64,000 nt of DNA from Tetracladium setigerum (Eukaryota > Ascomycota > Leotiomycetes > Helotiales): the NCBI GenBank assembly GCA_031472005.1, contig PZJY01000013.1, positions 372,001 through 436,000 of the forward strand, written 5' to 3'. Of the stretch, positions 22,714-34,375 are shown one piece after another. Below the pieces are notes generated by a model, which saw only the letters and a list, made by a program, of their open reading frames with translations, did not search any database and was not told the origin of the DNA. Position numbers and translations under genes: made by a program. Within the stretch, counting starts at the first letter, position 1; each line of letters begins with the position of its first letter.

Positions 22714-23554
22714 TGTTAGAGCTATGAAATGTTGTGGCTATTGTTACTAGGCAGCTGAGATGACTTCAGGGATATGATTTCTAAACGTTTATTTAACTAC
22801 ATTGTAGTGGGATAGGACCATTTGCAGGCTAAATTTGGCTGCCAAAAGCTTACAGCGGAAAGTGGAGTGGTGTTTAGGGGCTAAATTTAGAGTTTCGCTT
22901 ATGGAACAATATTGGAGAGTTGCCATCGTACATGACTCGAGACATATAAATGGCTCTAACACCTTCACTAAAGCTCTAATTTCGGCTCTTATCTTAAATT
23001 TCTAGTCGAGATAGTACAGTACAGTACTTAGGCTCAAAATGATGAAATTATGCCAAGAGATCTTGCAGACCTAGTGAGCCCCCGATATCTGCCTTCTGGC
23101 AAAGACAGGCAATTTTATAACTAGTTGGTTTGAGAGAAAAGGCTTGACAACCTGACAATTGCAATGCTTCCGGAAATTCATTATACAGAATATCTTCGTC
23201 AATCCATATCGAGTATGATCTAAGAGAAATTCTGCACTATAACGTTTAATATGAAGATGTGACTCCTTTAAATCCCTGTCGGTCGTCCTGTTATCAATTT
23301 CCCATTGACTAACATCCAGCTTTAGAAATTTTTAATCTATGAAACAAAAACCAGCGCCTCTTCCAGAGCAGTCATAAATATGGAGGCAATTAACGGCATA
23401 TGTTACGACGCCAAGTACGACTATAGAGCTGTTAGCTAGCACTAATGACCATTTCTTGTGTGGCATATAAACAGCTTCCTATCTGTCGCTTTTTCCCTCC
23501 TTATGTTACTCTATACCTTAGACGCACCCAACCTATCAGCCACGAATAATCAAC
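22714..23554. other. Intergenic, promoter of small gene at its end
   Basis: About 0.84 kb. No gene. Near the right end a CATATAAAC element (~23463) followed by a CT-rich run and ACGAATAATCAAC before the next ATG looks like a fungal promoter and leader. Confidence 0.4.
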
Positions 23555-23788
23555 ATGTGTGGCATTATCATTTTTACCAATAAAGACTCTGTAGATCGAT
23601 ACTGGGAGTGGAAGATGGTCGCTAAAGAAAAGAGGAGGAATTTTTTCCAAAGGGTGCTACTATGCTTTCGACCTGCAGTCAAAGAAGACCGCCCTGAGGA
23701 ACCAGAACAAGTGAATCCAGATCAGGGCACACTGCCATGTTATGTATCTACAGCATCTCTGGTACCCTCCAAGAAATCGGTGGTGTGA
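23555..23788 (+). CDS. Hypothetical protein, 77 residues
   Basis: ATG at 23555, about 90 bp downstream of a TATA-like element and after a CT-rich leader, which is why I think it real despite its size. The protein has a hydrophobic start (MCGIIIF), a basic middle (KMVAKEKRRNFFQRV) and a Pro/Glu-rich end. No signal peptide that I trust and no family recognised. It could be an amphipathic, membrane-associated peptide. Confidence 0.4.
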   Translation: MCGIIIFTNKDSVDRYWEWKMVAKEKRRNFFQRVLLCFRPAVKEDRPEEPEQVNPDQGTLPCYVSTASLVPSKKSVV

Positions 23789-25858
23789 ATGGTGATAGTC
23801 AATTAAATCTTTTAGGGAGGAAGCTCGACTTAATTTGCGTTATTGGGAGCATCTAAGCACATAGCTGAGGGCATCTGCTAGAAATAAGGATTTGTCAAAT
23901 TTCCAGATCTTAAGATTTGGGCATATCGTGAGACTCTTTAGCTTTTCTACAGTGTAGGCAGTACCAAAAGTTCAACTTAATTCGGTCGATCCCCGACCCT
24001 CTAATACCTATCTTTACTCATGATTCTCATGTACCTTTTAGACAACAACTTAATCAACCTTCAACTAGGTAACTATAGGTGCTAACTTATATTCGAAGGC
24101 ACTATAAGCTAGGTTTAAAACCCTGAAGCTACTATAACCAACGAGATAAATAAAACGGAGAAAATAAAGAAGGGGGGACCAGGACCTGAGGGTAGGTAAC
24201 AGTAGCCAATAAGGTGTCAAATAGTCAAAGAGGCTATCCTGGAAGCTGAGTTACTCCCGAGATACTTCCTCCTGGGAGTCAAGATGCTCCCGTGATCCCA
24301 TAGGCTTCCGGGATCTTTCCTCCTGGGATCCGTTGGGATCCTGGGAGCAGGGCTCCCAGGATACATATTACTCCTAGGAGCATAGAGGCTCCTAGGATCC
24401 CCATAGTTACCATAACTGCTATTTCTCCTTCTCCACTTTGTTTATAAGAGATGAATCTGCGGTTACAAAGCTAAATCTAGTTCTTCTTGGCCCTACGACA
24501 TATGCTAAATAAAGTAAAAGCTTAAAATCTCGGTTAAACTGAAAAGATTGTTGAAAAGTGAGACACCACACCAGCTTGGATACACAAAGACAAGGTTCGC
24601 GAGAAATGTCCCCCCCCCAAATCACCCACAAATAATCCCGATCTATCTTATGCTCTACCGGGCCAGTCATTTAAATTCTATGTTCTCGCCGATCAGAACC
24701 GTGTTCAGGCTTCGATTGAAAACAGTCTCCTCAGCTTCATTGTCCCGAAGCTGAGAAGCCTCTGAACCGCAAGATCACCATGTCCGAAGCCCTGGTCACT
24801 TCAAAACAACTACTCAATTATTCTTGGACTAAAGATTTAAAGGCTGAAAATCTATCGCCATAGTTCTAAGTCAAAATTAGAAGCGCTATTTATGGCTGCA
24901 AAGGAGAAGAAGGAAGAGGCGCTTTTACTTCGACGTGTTATTTACTTAGCTATATAATACAATCACTTGCAAAATAGGCTTCGTCCCCTTTCGCCTAAAG
25001 AAATTGTGAGCACGGACCACCTCATCTATTTTGGCGCTGACGCCGTAGCTCCTGTGTTGGTCCGTCGAGTTCGTATTACAACAATATGGCCATTTTGTCT
25101 TGTCAGAAATGGCTTAAGGTTTGAGAGAGACTCGAGGAGGCGTGGGTGATAGGGTCAAGAAATGGCTTATGGCGTGAAAAGGCGTGTAGAGGTGTGGTTA
25201 AGAAACGGCTTTGATTCCTGTCACCGAGGCCTGTCGCTGACGGCTGGGTAGGGATGGTCAAAATGCACCAAAACACCACTCCTTCACAGCGAACAACATA
25301 AGTCGACCCAAAATCACGCAGCCGCTAAGGCAGTCGAGCTCCAAAACACAGCATTCGACGACTTGGGAGAATCTGGCAGCACATTTGTTGAGGCACAGGG
25401 TCAGAAAACCTGCGACGATACTTAACAGGTTTTAGAGACCGTCGAAACGGAAGGTCGCCGTAAAGGCATTGACTTGACACGAGGATTTGGAAGTCATGGT
25501 AATTGAAATTGCTTGGGTTGATGAGATCTGGGTTATGTTTTCGGATGAGAAAGTCCTTAGACTTTGGGCTTAACGGCATGTATTGTGGACGAAGTTAATT
25601 GGATGCATATGTTAGGCAGAGCTTTAGTTCAGGATCAATCTGAACAACCACCCTCTCTGGCCGTCGTAGCAGAGAGTTGGATTCAAATGACTACCTCCAG
25701 AAATGGCTCCTCCAGAAATGGCGCCCTAATTTCGAGGAATCTTATAGTAGCAGGTTTCAAAGGCAGATACTGCTCAACTATGCTTCTAATTCAGCCTCAT
25801 CCGAAACATTTTATGTTCCCCCTTGCTAGCTATAGAAACATGGGCCAAGGATTACGGA
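23789..25858. other. Decayed repeat DNA, no intact gene
   Basis: About 2 kb, AT-rich and stop-rich at first. 24240-24410 resembles the palindromic CCTGGGAGC part of the 476-bp LTR found at 45.7 and 52.3 kb. Around 25500-25600 a + frame reads WVMFSDEKVLRLWA, like the FSDE motif of a Tc1/mariner transposase, inside a broken frame. The promoter of the coiled-coil gene must lie at the right end. Confidence 0.4.
24240..24410. repeat. Palindrome-rich LTR relic
   Basis: Repeated, inverted pairs of TCCTGGGAGC / GCTCCCAGGA-type sequence with variants (CTCCTAGGAGC). The same arrangement forms the end of the 476-bp LTRs, so this is probably a degenerate solo LTR of that family or its parent. Boundaries cannot be fixed. 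Confidence 0.45.
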
Positions 25859-26590
25859 ATGACGAGTCAACGACCAAGTAATTTGAATCGTTCCGAGTGG
25901 AACAAAAAATGCAGACAAAAATTATCAGAGCATCTCAGTATGGCCGACGCTACCTAATTGTTCTTTTTCTCTAATACGAGCTTTTAGATGATAGGTTAGG
26001 GATTATAATAGAGCCCTCGCAAGTACGACTCAAACCCATCCCCGACGACGTGTATGTTTGGGAGAGGTTAAGCGACAAAGAGCACTTGTTCTCCAAAAAT
26101 ATAAGTGATCACTCAATTAGTGCTCTAAAAGAGTTGTATCAGGAAGTTGGTCTGTCATTCGAAGCAGTCGAGAACAAAAAATCGCGCGAGCACACTGCTG
26201 GAAGCGTGGCTATAACAGTAGGCAAGGCTTTATTTTCTATTCAAATTTCAACTAACTTGAGAGTATGTACATTGCCCTAAGGGTAGTGGTAGCTTTACTG
26301 CGAGAATTCATGAGCTGCAAAACCGCTTGGAAATACAAACAGGAGAACTCGAGCAATGGCAGAAACGAGCCGAATCGAATGAGGAAATAATTCGGCAAGC
26401 TGAAACCAAAATAAACGAGCTACAGAAAATTATAGAAGAAGCTCAGAAAGATAGGGAAAGACTTGGAATCGATGTACAGAAGTGGAGGTTGATAGCAGAG
26501 CAGTGTCAAGCCAGGACAACGAAATATGATCATGCTATGAGGAAAATCTTAGCCAATCTTGAAGAAGCGATGCCTGAGCTTTTCGGATGA
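25859..26590 (+). CDS. Coiled-coil protein, uncharacterised, three exons
   Basis: Exons 25859-25937, 25988-26217 and 26282-26590 with introns of 50 bp (GTATGG..CTTTTAG) and 64 bp (GTAGGC..CCTAAG) join in phase to a 205-residue protein. N-terminus MTSQRPSNLNRSEWNKKCRQ; middle GIIIEPSQVRLKPIPDDVYVWERLSDKEHLFSKN; then KELYQEVGLSFEAVE. The last 90 residues form a long coiled coil (ELQNRLEIQTGELEQWQKRA and EIIRQAETKINELQKII heptads). The family looks fungal, with unknown function; oligomerisation through the coiled coil is likely. Confidence 0.65.
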
Positions 26591-28562
26591 CGCAAGTAAA
26601 TCCACAATTTTAGATAAAATAATAAGGCGAATGAAGGAGTGTACGATACCAAAAAAAGCCAAGAAAGGCCGACCCACCGTCGAGACACCATGTAGCTGGC
26701 CACAATACTGTCGCTCGCTCTAATTTACCCTCCATCATCGCTCTCACGGATGACGCTCGATAGAGGAAAAGGCATAAAGCCAAAGTAAGTTACCTCACAC
26801 CGTGGGAAGAGATTGTCGTTCATTCCTTCAATGGCTTTCAGTATCACCCGCGAGCGACCCAAGACGGACAGATCACTAAAGCCTCCAGGGAAGAGGACTA
26901 GGCGAAGGCTCTTGAAAACTATCATCCAGAATTCCAGGCAAGAAGGGTCAGCGCGTTGGACTCATGTGACTCACAGTCACATGAGTCCTGACAACACAAA
27001 TAGTTATCTCTGCCCTTTAGACAGTTAGAAGAATATATATAACGCATCACACTTGTATTCTTAGTTTAGAGTTCCAAGTACTTCGGGACACATGAGACGC
27101 TCGCCATCCTGGGGTTTTGTTTCGAAAACAATATTATCCTCTGTTGTCTGCCCTCACACCTCCCCAAAAGCTCCAGCCCCGTAATATCGCAACATTTGCC
27201 TCACTAACGACAGCCTATCGCGATCAAGTGAATCGACCAATTAAAGCGGGGTAAATACAATCAGCAAGCAGTATTTTATCTCCCTCTCTAACCCTGTAAA
27301 AGATAGAGCATAGGTTGTTCGACATAAGTATCTATTTCGAGACGCCTTGAAGAGATTGACACAGTATGAACCGAACGTGCCGAGCAGCAGAAACAATCTA
27401 GATCTGATAGATTAGTTTATAGGAACGCATTAAAAATCAGAAGCCAGAAGCTGCCCTGATTTTCAGCATCCTTATTCACACGAATTAGATCGTAGGTTGT
27501 GATCTAGCAATGCGTCTCTAGAAGTGACGTTCTTAGAAGCGAAGACTACAGACGTAGCTTCCCCGGAAGATACTGACAACGCAAAGCACAGCTCCGCATA
27601 AACCAAGCTAGAGAAAATAATAGATTGGCACTTATTCTTCGATTCGTACTCTGTTTCAGTGAGGTACGTGATATAAGGACATACTTGATACCCAGACAAG
27701 ACCTAACTTAGCACCCTTTTCCAAACGCAATACATTAGCGATTAAGATTCGCGCAGTTTTCGATTTTTAGTTTCTCCAGCCAGCGCCCCCGGGTACAAGA
27801 GCGCGAGTTCGGGTAAATGCGCGATCAGCTAGATATAAATTCGCTGACAATGTAAAGCTGAGTCTATGCTGCCACATACCGTGTATTCCTAGGGATTATA
27901 GCTAATCAATTTACATTTGACTCACAGGAGGTGGCCTCTCGCTTGATATAATCTGCCTCGTTCGCATCACTTGATCACATCAAGTGGGCTGAGGATGATT
28001 ACATACTGCTTCGCCTCTCCCCGAATCACCTCATGCAATAGCTGCTGCCTTTGAAGGCAAGGATAGTTTGGTTTCCGCGGGTCATGCCGAAAATATTCTA
28101 GTGTCAGACTACAAGCGAGCCTAATTGTAAGTCCATAGCTAAATTCTAGTGTAGGCTTTTAGAGGAAGGATGAGGAGCGCCTTGCCAAAAATATCGAACC
28201 CCTGGGCCTTTGCGCAGGAATTATTGTCTGCCTTACACGATCTACTGAAGCGTAACCGGACACGGTGGCACCATGCGGTGCACCCACGACTTAGCTAAAG
28301 TATAAAGGTGTGGTCGATGCCGCTCTCCTTTCACTTTCTTCCCATCACACTCTAGACACCTATAACTCTACCGCTACGCACACAGCTTGCACCTACATGT
28401 TACCATAGATCCGGCCATAGCTTAGACACTTCTCAACAACGACCTACCTGGCGAGGTAACTGGTACATTACTGCCGCAACAACCTCCTACAGCTCGTCAC
28501 GGACGTAAAAACGCCACTATCAAAAGCAGCGGAAAAGCTCATACGAACAACGAGAAAAAAAG
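26591..28562. other. Intergenic, no supported gene
   Basis: About 2 kb. It contains a perfect palindrome at 26960-26986 and AT-rich stretches. Short frames at 26725-27028 and 27472-27699 show no features. The promoter of the tiny gene at 28563 lies at the right end: AGTATAAAGG near 28300 and a CT/CA-rich leader. Confidence 0.4.
26960..26986. repeat. Perfect 12-bp inverted repeat with 3-bp spacer
   Basis: ACTCATGTGACT, CAC, AGTCACATGAGT. Followed by AGAATATATATAACG some 45 bp on. It could be a dimeric transcription-factor site or lie at the end of a copia-like LTR (minus strand starts TGTTGTCAGGA); I cannot decide. Confidence 0.5.
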
Positions 28563-28796
28563 ATGTCTAATGAGCGGACGAGTAAGTTGACATTTTCGCA
28601 GAAGAATAAGAAATAATAACGTATTTTAGGGGCTCCTCCCGACAGAGCTAGAGGAAGAGCAATATATGCAGATCAGCGCAACTACATCGTAACTGTAATG
28701 ATTTTACTGGTGGTGTTGTGGGCTATAAATTTGATAAGGCTGGTGATAGAATTGGCGCAGTTGGGGTGGAGGATCATTAACGAGATAAGGCGTTAA
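28563..28796 (+). CDS. Tiny single-pass membrane protein, 61 residues
   Basis: Two exons: 28563-28581 and 28630-28796, separated by a 48-bp intron (GTAAGT..TTTTAG) whose removal joins the frame. The N-terminal half is polar (MSNERTRAPPDRARGRAIYA) and a ~24-residue hydrophobic helix follows (IVTVMILLVVLWAINLIRLV), then an amphipathic tail (LAQLGWRIINEIRR). The strong donor, clean frame and a TATA-like AGTATAAAGG upstream support it. I recognise no family. It parallels the small membrane protein at 1165. Confidence 0.6.
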
Positions 28797-29059
28797 AGAT
28801 GAGATGCTATCAGCGTAGATGATAGTTTCTAAGTACTTCAATCAATCCCTGCGACGTTTCTAGCACCTTCCATGAACACCGTCATACGCTACGTGAAATT
28901 AATATGCACGATATAGTTACCCAGAAGGTTTATCTGGGGAGATGGCAAGCCAGAGAACGCTCTGGCTAAATAGCGGTGCTTGAATGAGTTAATTTTAGTG
29001 GAGACTAAACAGAGGAGTGTGCTAACGAAACCCAGCTGGTACTATTGATACTTAAGCAG

Positions 29060-29240
29060 ATTGCACCTTCCATAAGCGGCCAATTCTGCAGCTACAACTT
29101 TTACACGCTTCCAGTAAGTTGATATTTCTGCTAATAAACAGCCGCATTCTACTGCTACAATACTTCTACCGAGCCTCTATTTTGGCTGCCACACATCCAA
29201 AAAGCAGCCACTTCAGCAGCCATTTCAGTAACCAATTTTG
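29060..29240 (+). repeat. Degenerate relative of the 35-bp VNTR
   Basis: Units such as AAGCGGCCAATTCTGCAGC, AACAGCCGCATTCTACTGC and AAGCAGCCACTTCAGCAGC follow the same plan as the array at 16.9-18.3 kb but have diverged strongly. Confidence 0.55.
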
Positions 29241-30049
29241 CATCTCTTGACTAAGCCAGCGTTACATTCAGAATCGACTTCGTAAATATATTCCATTAAT
29301 TGGCATTCAAAAATAAAGAGCAGAAATTGGAGCTTGGAAGAAGTCATTACAGCCATGTGTGCGTCTCAAGTAGTGCGGGAGAATGGTCAATATTGATCTG
29401 TTACCGGATTAGTGGCCATAAGCGAAACTCCAAACCCAGCCCCAGAGAACCCACTTCACTTGTTTTCCATAAGCTTTTGACAGCCAAAATTTTGCCGGTG
29501 CACAGATAACATTTTGAAACGGGCTCCAATCCCTGACGCTTGTGGTTGTTCTTTCACTGGTAAAGAATAATCAAGCCGCTTGTAAAGACCTCCTTCATAT
29601 TCGCTTCGTAAGTGCACTCTTGCTGGATTCTACTCCACGGTACAGGTGTCATCACAGCAGAGCTAATTCTTATCAAAGAAGTTAAGTTATGTCAAGAACT
29701 TAGAACCGTTTCCATAGTTTAAACGATGGTTTGAGTACCTTACTCAGTGAGCCCTTTGTCTAGAAGTTATACGTTTCTCCTCCCGCTTTATGCGTTTCTC
29801 TTCTTCCCGCTCCAAGGCGTATTGCCAATGCTGGGGTTTTTTGTATGTAGTCTTCTAGAGTACAGTAGAAGGCGAATTGCGTGTCGCGAATTTTTTAGTT
29901 AAATCTTTTAAGCGGGCTCCACTTCCTGACACTCGTGGCTGTGCACTCTTACTTGGTTGTACTCCAAAGGCACCCCTACGCAAAGCCTTTTCTTACTTCT
30001 TCTATAAGTCACGCTAAGTGTCAAAACTGGCCAGCATACAAATCCTACT

Positions 30050-30232
30050 GTGGCTGCTGCAGTTGCCCATTTGCGATATAAAAAAGAGGATTTCAACATC
30101 GCTCAGTGGCTACGTGGCTGCGTGGCTGCTGCAGTTTGCCCATTTGCGATGTGTAACAGAAGATTTCAAGATCGCTCAGTGGCTACATGACTGCGTGGCT
30201 GCTACAGTTTGCCCATTTGCGACATGCAATAA
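30050..30232 (+). repeat. Three-copy tandem repeat, ~72-73 bp
   Basis: Copies begin at 30050, 30122 and 30195 with GTGGCTGCTGCAG/GTGGCTGCTACAG and continue TTGCCCATTTGCGA; the third copy breaks off at a run of A. Confidence 0.8.
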
Positions 30233-30626
30233 AAAAAAAGGGGGGGTTGATGGAAAGCCGCAGAACGCGGCAGACTTTGGATCTAAATATGCTGTACAGC
30301 AATGGTCGTGGATGACACAAAAGTGGCTGACTCTGCCGGTTTGGAAGAAGGGAAGGTGTTGACTGCTCTCTACAATGACCAAATATCAGTGGTGCTTTCG
30401 CGTACAACTGGGCAGTAGTGCATAGCCACAGGTGGCTGAAAATGGACCTCGCTAAAGCAATTATCTAAAAATCTAGCGACACCGAATTCGCCTTCAACTG
30501 TATTTGGTCGTTCCTTACAGCAGGGAGGTTTTTTAGCCTTGTCGATAAGGCCTATGAGAATTTCAAGCAAAATCTTTCCAGTCAAGTCCTGATGCAATTG
30601 CGTGAAGAGCATGAAGAGGTTTGCAT

Positions 30627-33600
30627 TCACTGGCATAACAATCTAGGATGAGAGTGCCCCGTGCGCCCAACATTATAAATAACAACCTGAGGAGTAGCTC
30701 TAGTTGACGGAACTATGTGACTCTCCTTCTTCCTTCTCTTGTTACTCACCCAATAACCCCCTTGTGGAAAGAGAGACTCGCTTGATTCTACAAACACGTA
30801 CTCAGAGTCACTCTCGGACTCGTTAGTCGAGTTAGTCGATATTCCCAACTCCTCCTCAGACTCGAGATCAGGCACATCATGACTTTGGGAGCTTGCTGAG
30901 CGATAGGATGACCCCGTAGATGACGAACTGTAACGTCTCCTCGGTCTTCCCCTCGTTCCCCTGATTCTAAGCTTTCCCTGGACAATTGTGGGCGAAGGCA
31001 GGTTTGGTTTGCTGTCGTACTTCCTTGGGCGCCCTCTCTTAATTTTCGCAACAGGCTCGCCTTCAAGAGAGGGAGAGCGTGGTCCCTCAGATTCTCTAAC
31101 GTAGTGCTTCCTCGGCCTTCCTCTCTTCCTCTTAATACCTATATCACCCTCCGGGTAAAAGGCTCAAGGTACAGGGACGGTAATGTCTCCATAGTCTCAT
31201 TGGCGAAGTCCATATGCGTTTCCTCATCTGTTCTTGCTGGTACGCTGGAAAATTTAGGTTCCGTTTTTGGCAATGCACGGTTTGCAGATCGTGGGGTAAA
31301 CTTCTGAAGATCACAGCAGTGAGCGTCCTGACTATGATACCGTAGCTCGTCCACAGAACTGAAAGCCAAGCTGCAGCGCGGATCAGGACACGGAACAGCT
31401 CTGGCTTCCTCAATGGTTGATATATTTTCCAGTTCTAAATCCAGAAAGTGGTTATTCAAATGCTCCTTCCAGTAATGGATGTTTTTATATTGCTTGTACC
31501 TGACGGCAGCAATCAATTTTGGATTGAAGAGGCAAAACATGCATTGAGCCGCAGTTGCAGGGGTGTATCGATACTTAATCTGATTGAACTGTGCCGGCAG
31601 TTCTTCGTAATTATCGACGTGTTGCTGGCAGTGGTTCTGCCATTCGACGGCATCAGTGATCCATTTGTCGCATTGGAGGCATAGCTCTGCAAAGCCGTAC
31701 TTGTTTTCAAGATGCATCATTCGACACTGAAAGACATGGTCCCATCGGTTGGCTACCGGAATTCTGCAAGCACAACATTAGCCACGATCACTGGATTCAA
31801 GCTACCTAGCTCTTTGAAGGGACTACGAACGATTCCATTGATAGAGCACACGTTTCCTCTGGGCAACGGCCATTTTTTGGCCGTAAGCTGGGGCGATAAG
31901 CCACCTTCGGATTCTCCTGATAGAGTCTGATCATGTTGTGAATAGCGGTGCGGCCTTCCTTGCTGCGTAGTGGAACCTCTAGAAAGAGCAATGATGCCAA
32001 CTCATCACGTGGTGAATCCAGAAGACGGACACGATTGAAGAAACTTGGTAGAGACATGACAGAGGCTTGAGTATCAAGGATGTTGTGTGATTGGAGCTTT
32101 TGCCACTTCTGAAGCTCGTCAGACATGAGTTGGCGCCTGCGCTGGTAAGCTTCGTCACGGTGATTGCAAAGAGCTTTGATCTCATCCTCCTCAACTAAGA
32201 GCTTCAGCTTCTCGCCTAAGCCCATGATATCTTCGCTAAGGGCCACAAAGTCGGTTCGCTGGGCCAGATCCGCCATAACTTTAGCTGGTAGAGACTGTTC
32301 CATCTGCGGGGACCATTGCAGAGACATGCCGCGGAAGACCTCAAACATGAATCCGCGTGATTTGGTGCCCCACCAGCTGGCGGCACCATCGATTGTGCTT
32401 ATCGAGGATGCATATCCAGGCAAGAAGATGTCACACCTATGTCCAGCGAACTGCTTCCTCGCATCCTCGGAATAGCCGTTCGCTACCAAAGTAAGCTTTG
32501 TGAAAACATGGTGGGAGGAGCCAGGTCAAACGTACTCTCTGCTCTGACAAGGGCCTCCCTTCTGTTGCAATGGTCCGTAAGGTTCACTGGGAAACCTGCC
32601 CTGTGACCTAACTTTACCTTCCGAGTTGCTGACGTGCCAGCTTTCTCGATCAGGCCCGTAGGACCGTTTGCATTGAATCTTTGGAAGAAAGGTACCTCCA
32701 GCATTTCTTCTTTTATTCGGAGATGGTGTACCGTACCTGCAAGTGGTGGCGGAATTGCAAAAATTTCCTCTTCGGAGTGGTAGTCTTGGAAAGCATCATT
32801 TGCTAAAGCAATGACAAGTACCGGAAGCATAACACACGCGAATAGCGGTTGCATATCCTCATACATCCCGTGTTGTGGTCTCCTACATTTTGTGTTAGTT
32901 GATAGTGTAATACAAGTAGGTCTCTGGCAGAAATACTTACCCTTGGGGGGTCAAAGACATTCCCTTAGCGTCCCTGATTGGGCAAATAGCGGTCTCTGCC
33001 TCTCCTTGCTCATTCCTAATCACGACAAAGTTCATATGCTACTTTCATCGCTTGATTAGACCTCTTTGTTAATTTGTAGGAGTGGCAGATCTACCTTGTA
33101 TAGCAATCCGCGGCCGGAACCTTTCCGCGCACTTGATTCAATAAACTCACCAACTCTGCTCGAACTGTAAATACTTAAGAGTTGTCTCCCATAGTCGTTC
33201 ACCATGCTTCCCCCGTGGCTGTATTGGTACCAGTCTTTCGTCCACATATGTTCCATCAAGATTCGAAAATACGGCACTGTCAAGTAATGCCGTGTACGGA
33301 TCTCCGTTGACACAGTGGCTCGGAACTTGGCGGTTTTCACATGCTGGAGGGAGTAAGTAGAATGAGCAGTATCTGGTGGGGGATCGAATACGCACTCGAT
33401 ATATCGATGATGATACTTCGTGCGGAATCTGTTTGTTCAACGGTCTTTGCTGCCAAGCGGCAAGGAAATCCGTGAATCGTTGCCTTACTGTGGTGTATCC
33501 AATTTTCTTCTTTTTGCCCGTAACTCGGTCTATCCTTTGCGTGGCGTTCCAGCCTGTCACACAGTAGTCCATAAAGTGCTTCAGTGTTTGCAAATCGTGA

Positions 33601-33858
33601 GGAATCTTTCCAGGATATCTTTTGTAGTACCTATTCCATAGAGGCCAAACTTAGCAGATGCGCTCTCTTAGGTATGCTAGAGCCATGAACGTACTCATCC
33701 CAGAGTTCTAGCATTCGATTATAGTTGATCTCGGTTCCAGGCTGAATATTGCTAGGCACTGGGTCACCGTTGATCTCGGTCTCCTCAACTGGCCGTGCCC
33801 CGTTCAGCTCAGCAGCATCGAAAATGTCGGCCGCAGACTTCTTCTGCTTCCTAGCCAT
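30627..33858 (-). CDS. DUF3435 tyrosine recombinase with C2H2 fingers and AT-hooks (Starship captain-like)
   Basis: Hand-built minus-strand model: exons 33858-33695, 33630-33396, 33343-33095, 33038-32941, 32882-32536, 32482-31852 and 31763 onward, all in phase across introns of 64, 52, 56, 58, 53 and 88 bp with GT..AG ends. The tyrosine-recombinase residues are all present: R in SSSRVGEFIESS, H-x-x-R in DHCNRREAL, H in FAGHR and Y in LPGYASS. GRGLLYK, KGMSLTPQ, RPQHGMYEDM and SLPAKVMADLAQRTDFVAL are DUF3435 hallmarks. C2H2-like fingers follow (CLQCDKWITDAVEWQNHC, CMFC, CPDPRCSLAFSSVDELRYH). A tail to 30627 in another frame has three AT-hooks (KRGRPRKH, KRGRPRKY, RGRPRR). The last junction (31165-31290) is not resolved: an intron or an indel. 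About 900 residues. Likely catalyses insertion of a large element. Confidence 0.85.
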
Positions 33859-34375
33859 GACGTGCTACAAATGAGTGTGATAAATGTAAGAATGCACGAA
33901 ATTGCGACCAAGAAACAGAGGGCTTAACAAAGCCAAGGATAGGAGCAAGACTCGTGAGGGTAGGACCAGTGACGAAAACATGATATGGTGTGGATGGAAG
34001 GGGATAGGGGTTATATAATGCCAGCCAAGATTGAGACAGTTGCCATGAGAAGAAATAAAGGGCACACTTTTGTGGCAGACAGCCTAGCTGGACCCAGGGT
34101 GGGTTGGTTTCCCAGAGCCTTTGGGATTGGGAGCCATAATTGGACTTCTCGTGGGCTGCCTGCAAAGACAGACCGACCATCCCAGGACACCGCCAAAAGT
34201 TGCACAAAAACATGACACCCACCCAAGAGCTAACCTGATAGGGGCTGCTCACTGAGAAGAGGAGGAGCACGGGCGAGCGTGGAGGGAGTCGAGGGAGATT
34301 CGAGGGAGATTCAAGGGCGAGCGAAGCGGCAAGCGATGACTAAGCGAACCCCTCCCAGCGGGCAACCTTTTGGAG
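33859..34375 (-). promoter_or_regulatory. Upstream region of the DUF3435 gene
   Basis: No gene; frames across it lack features. A TATATAA element (minus strand; plus TTATATAA near 34011-34018) lies about 155 bp before the start codon. If the recombinase is a Starship captain the element's 5' end should be in or just right of this stretch, but the sequence changes to RIP-decayed retrotransposon at ~34375 and no boundary repeat can be proved. Confidence 0.45.

Larger units (their letters stand above)
28797..30626. other. Intergenic with repeat debris
   Basis: About 1.8 kb. It holds a decayed relative of the 35-bp VNTR (29060-29240), two similar blocks near 29520 and 29910 (both with CGGGCTCCA and CCTGAC followed by GTGG), and a three-copy tandem at 30050-30232. 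No gene supported; short frames across 30018-30400 run through the tandem. Confidence 0.45.

Noticed and set aside
24240..24410. CRISPR-like repeats
   Set aside because: Short inverted pairs with unequal spacing in a fungal genome; better explained as an LTR relic.
25240..25600. Tc1/mariner transposase gene
   Set aside because: Only a short FSDE-like motif in a broken frame; kept as a remark, not a feature.
33851..34270. 139-codon minus frame
   Set aside because: Overlaps the recombinase start in another frame and lies in its promoter; no features.
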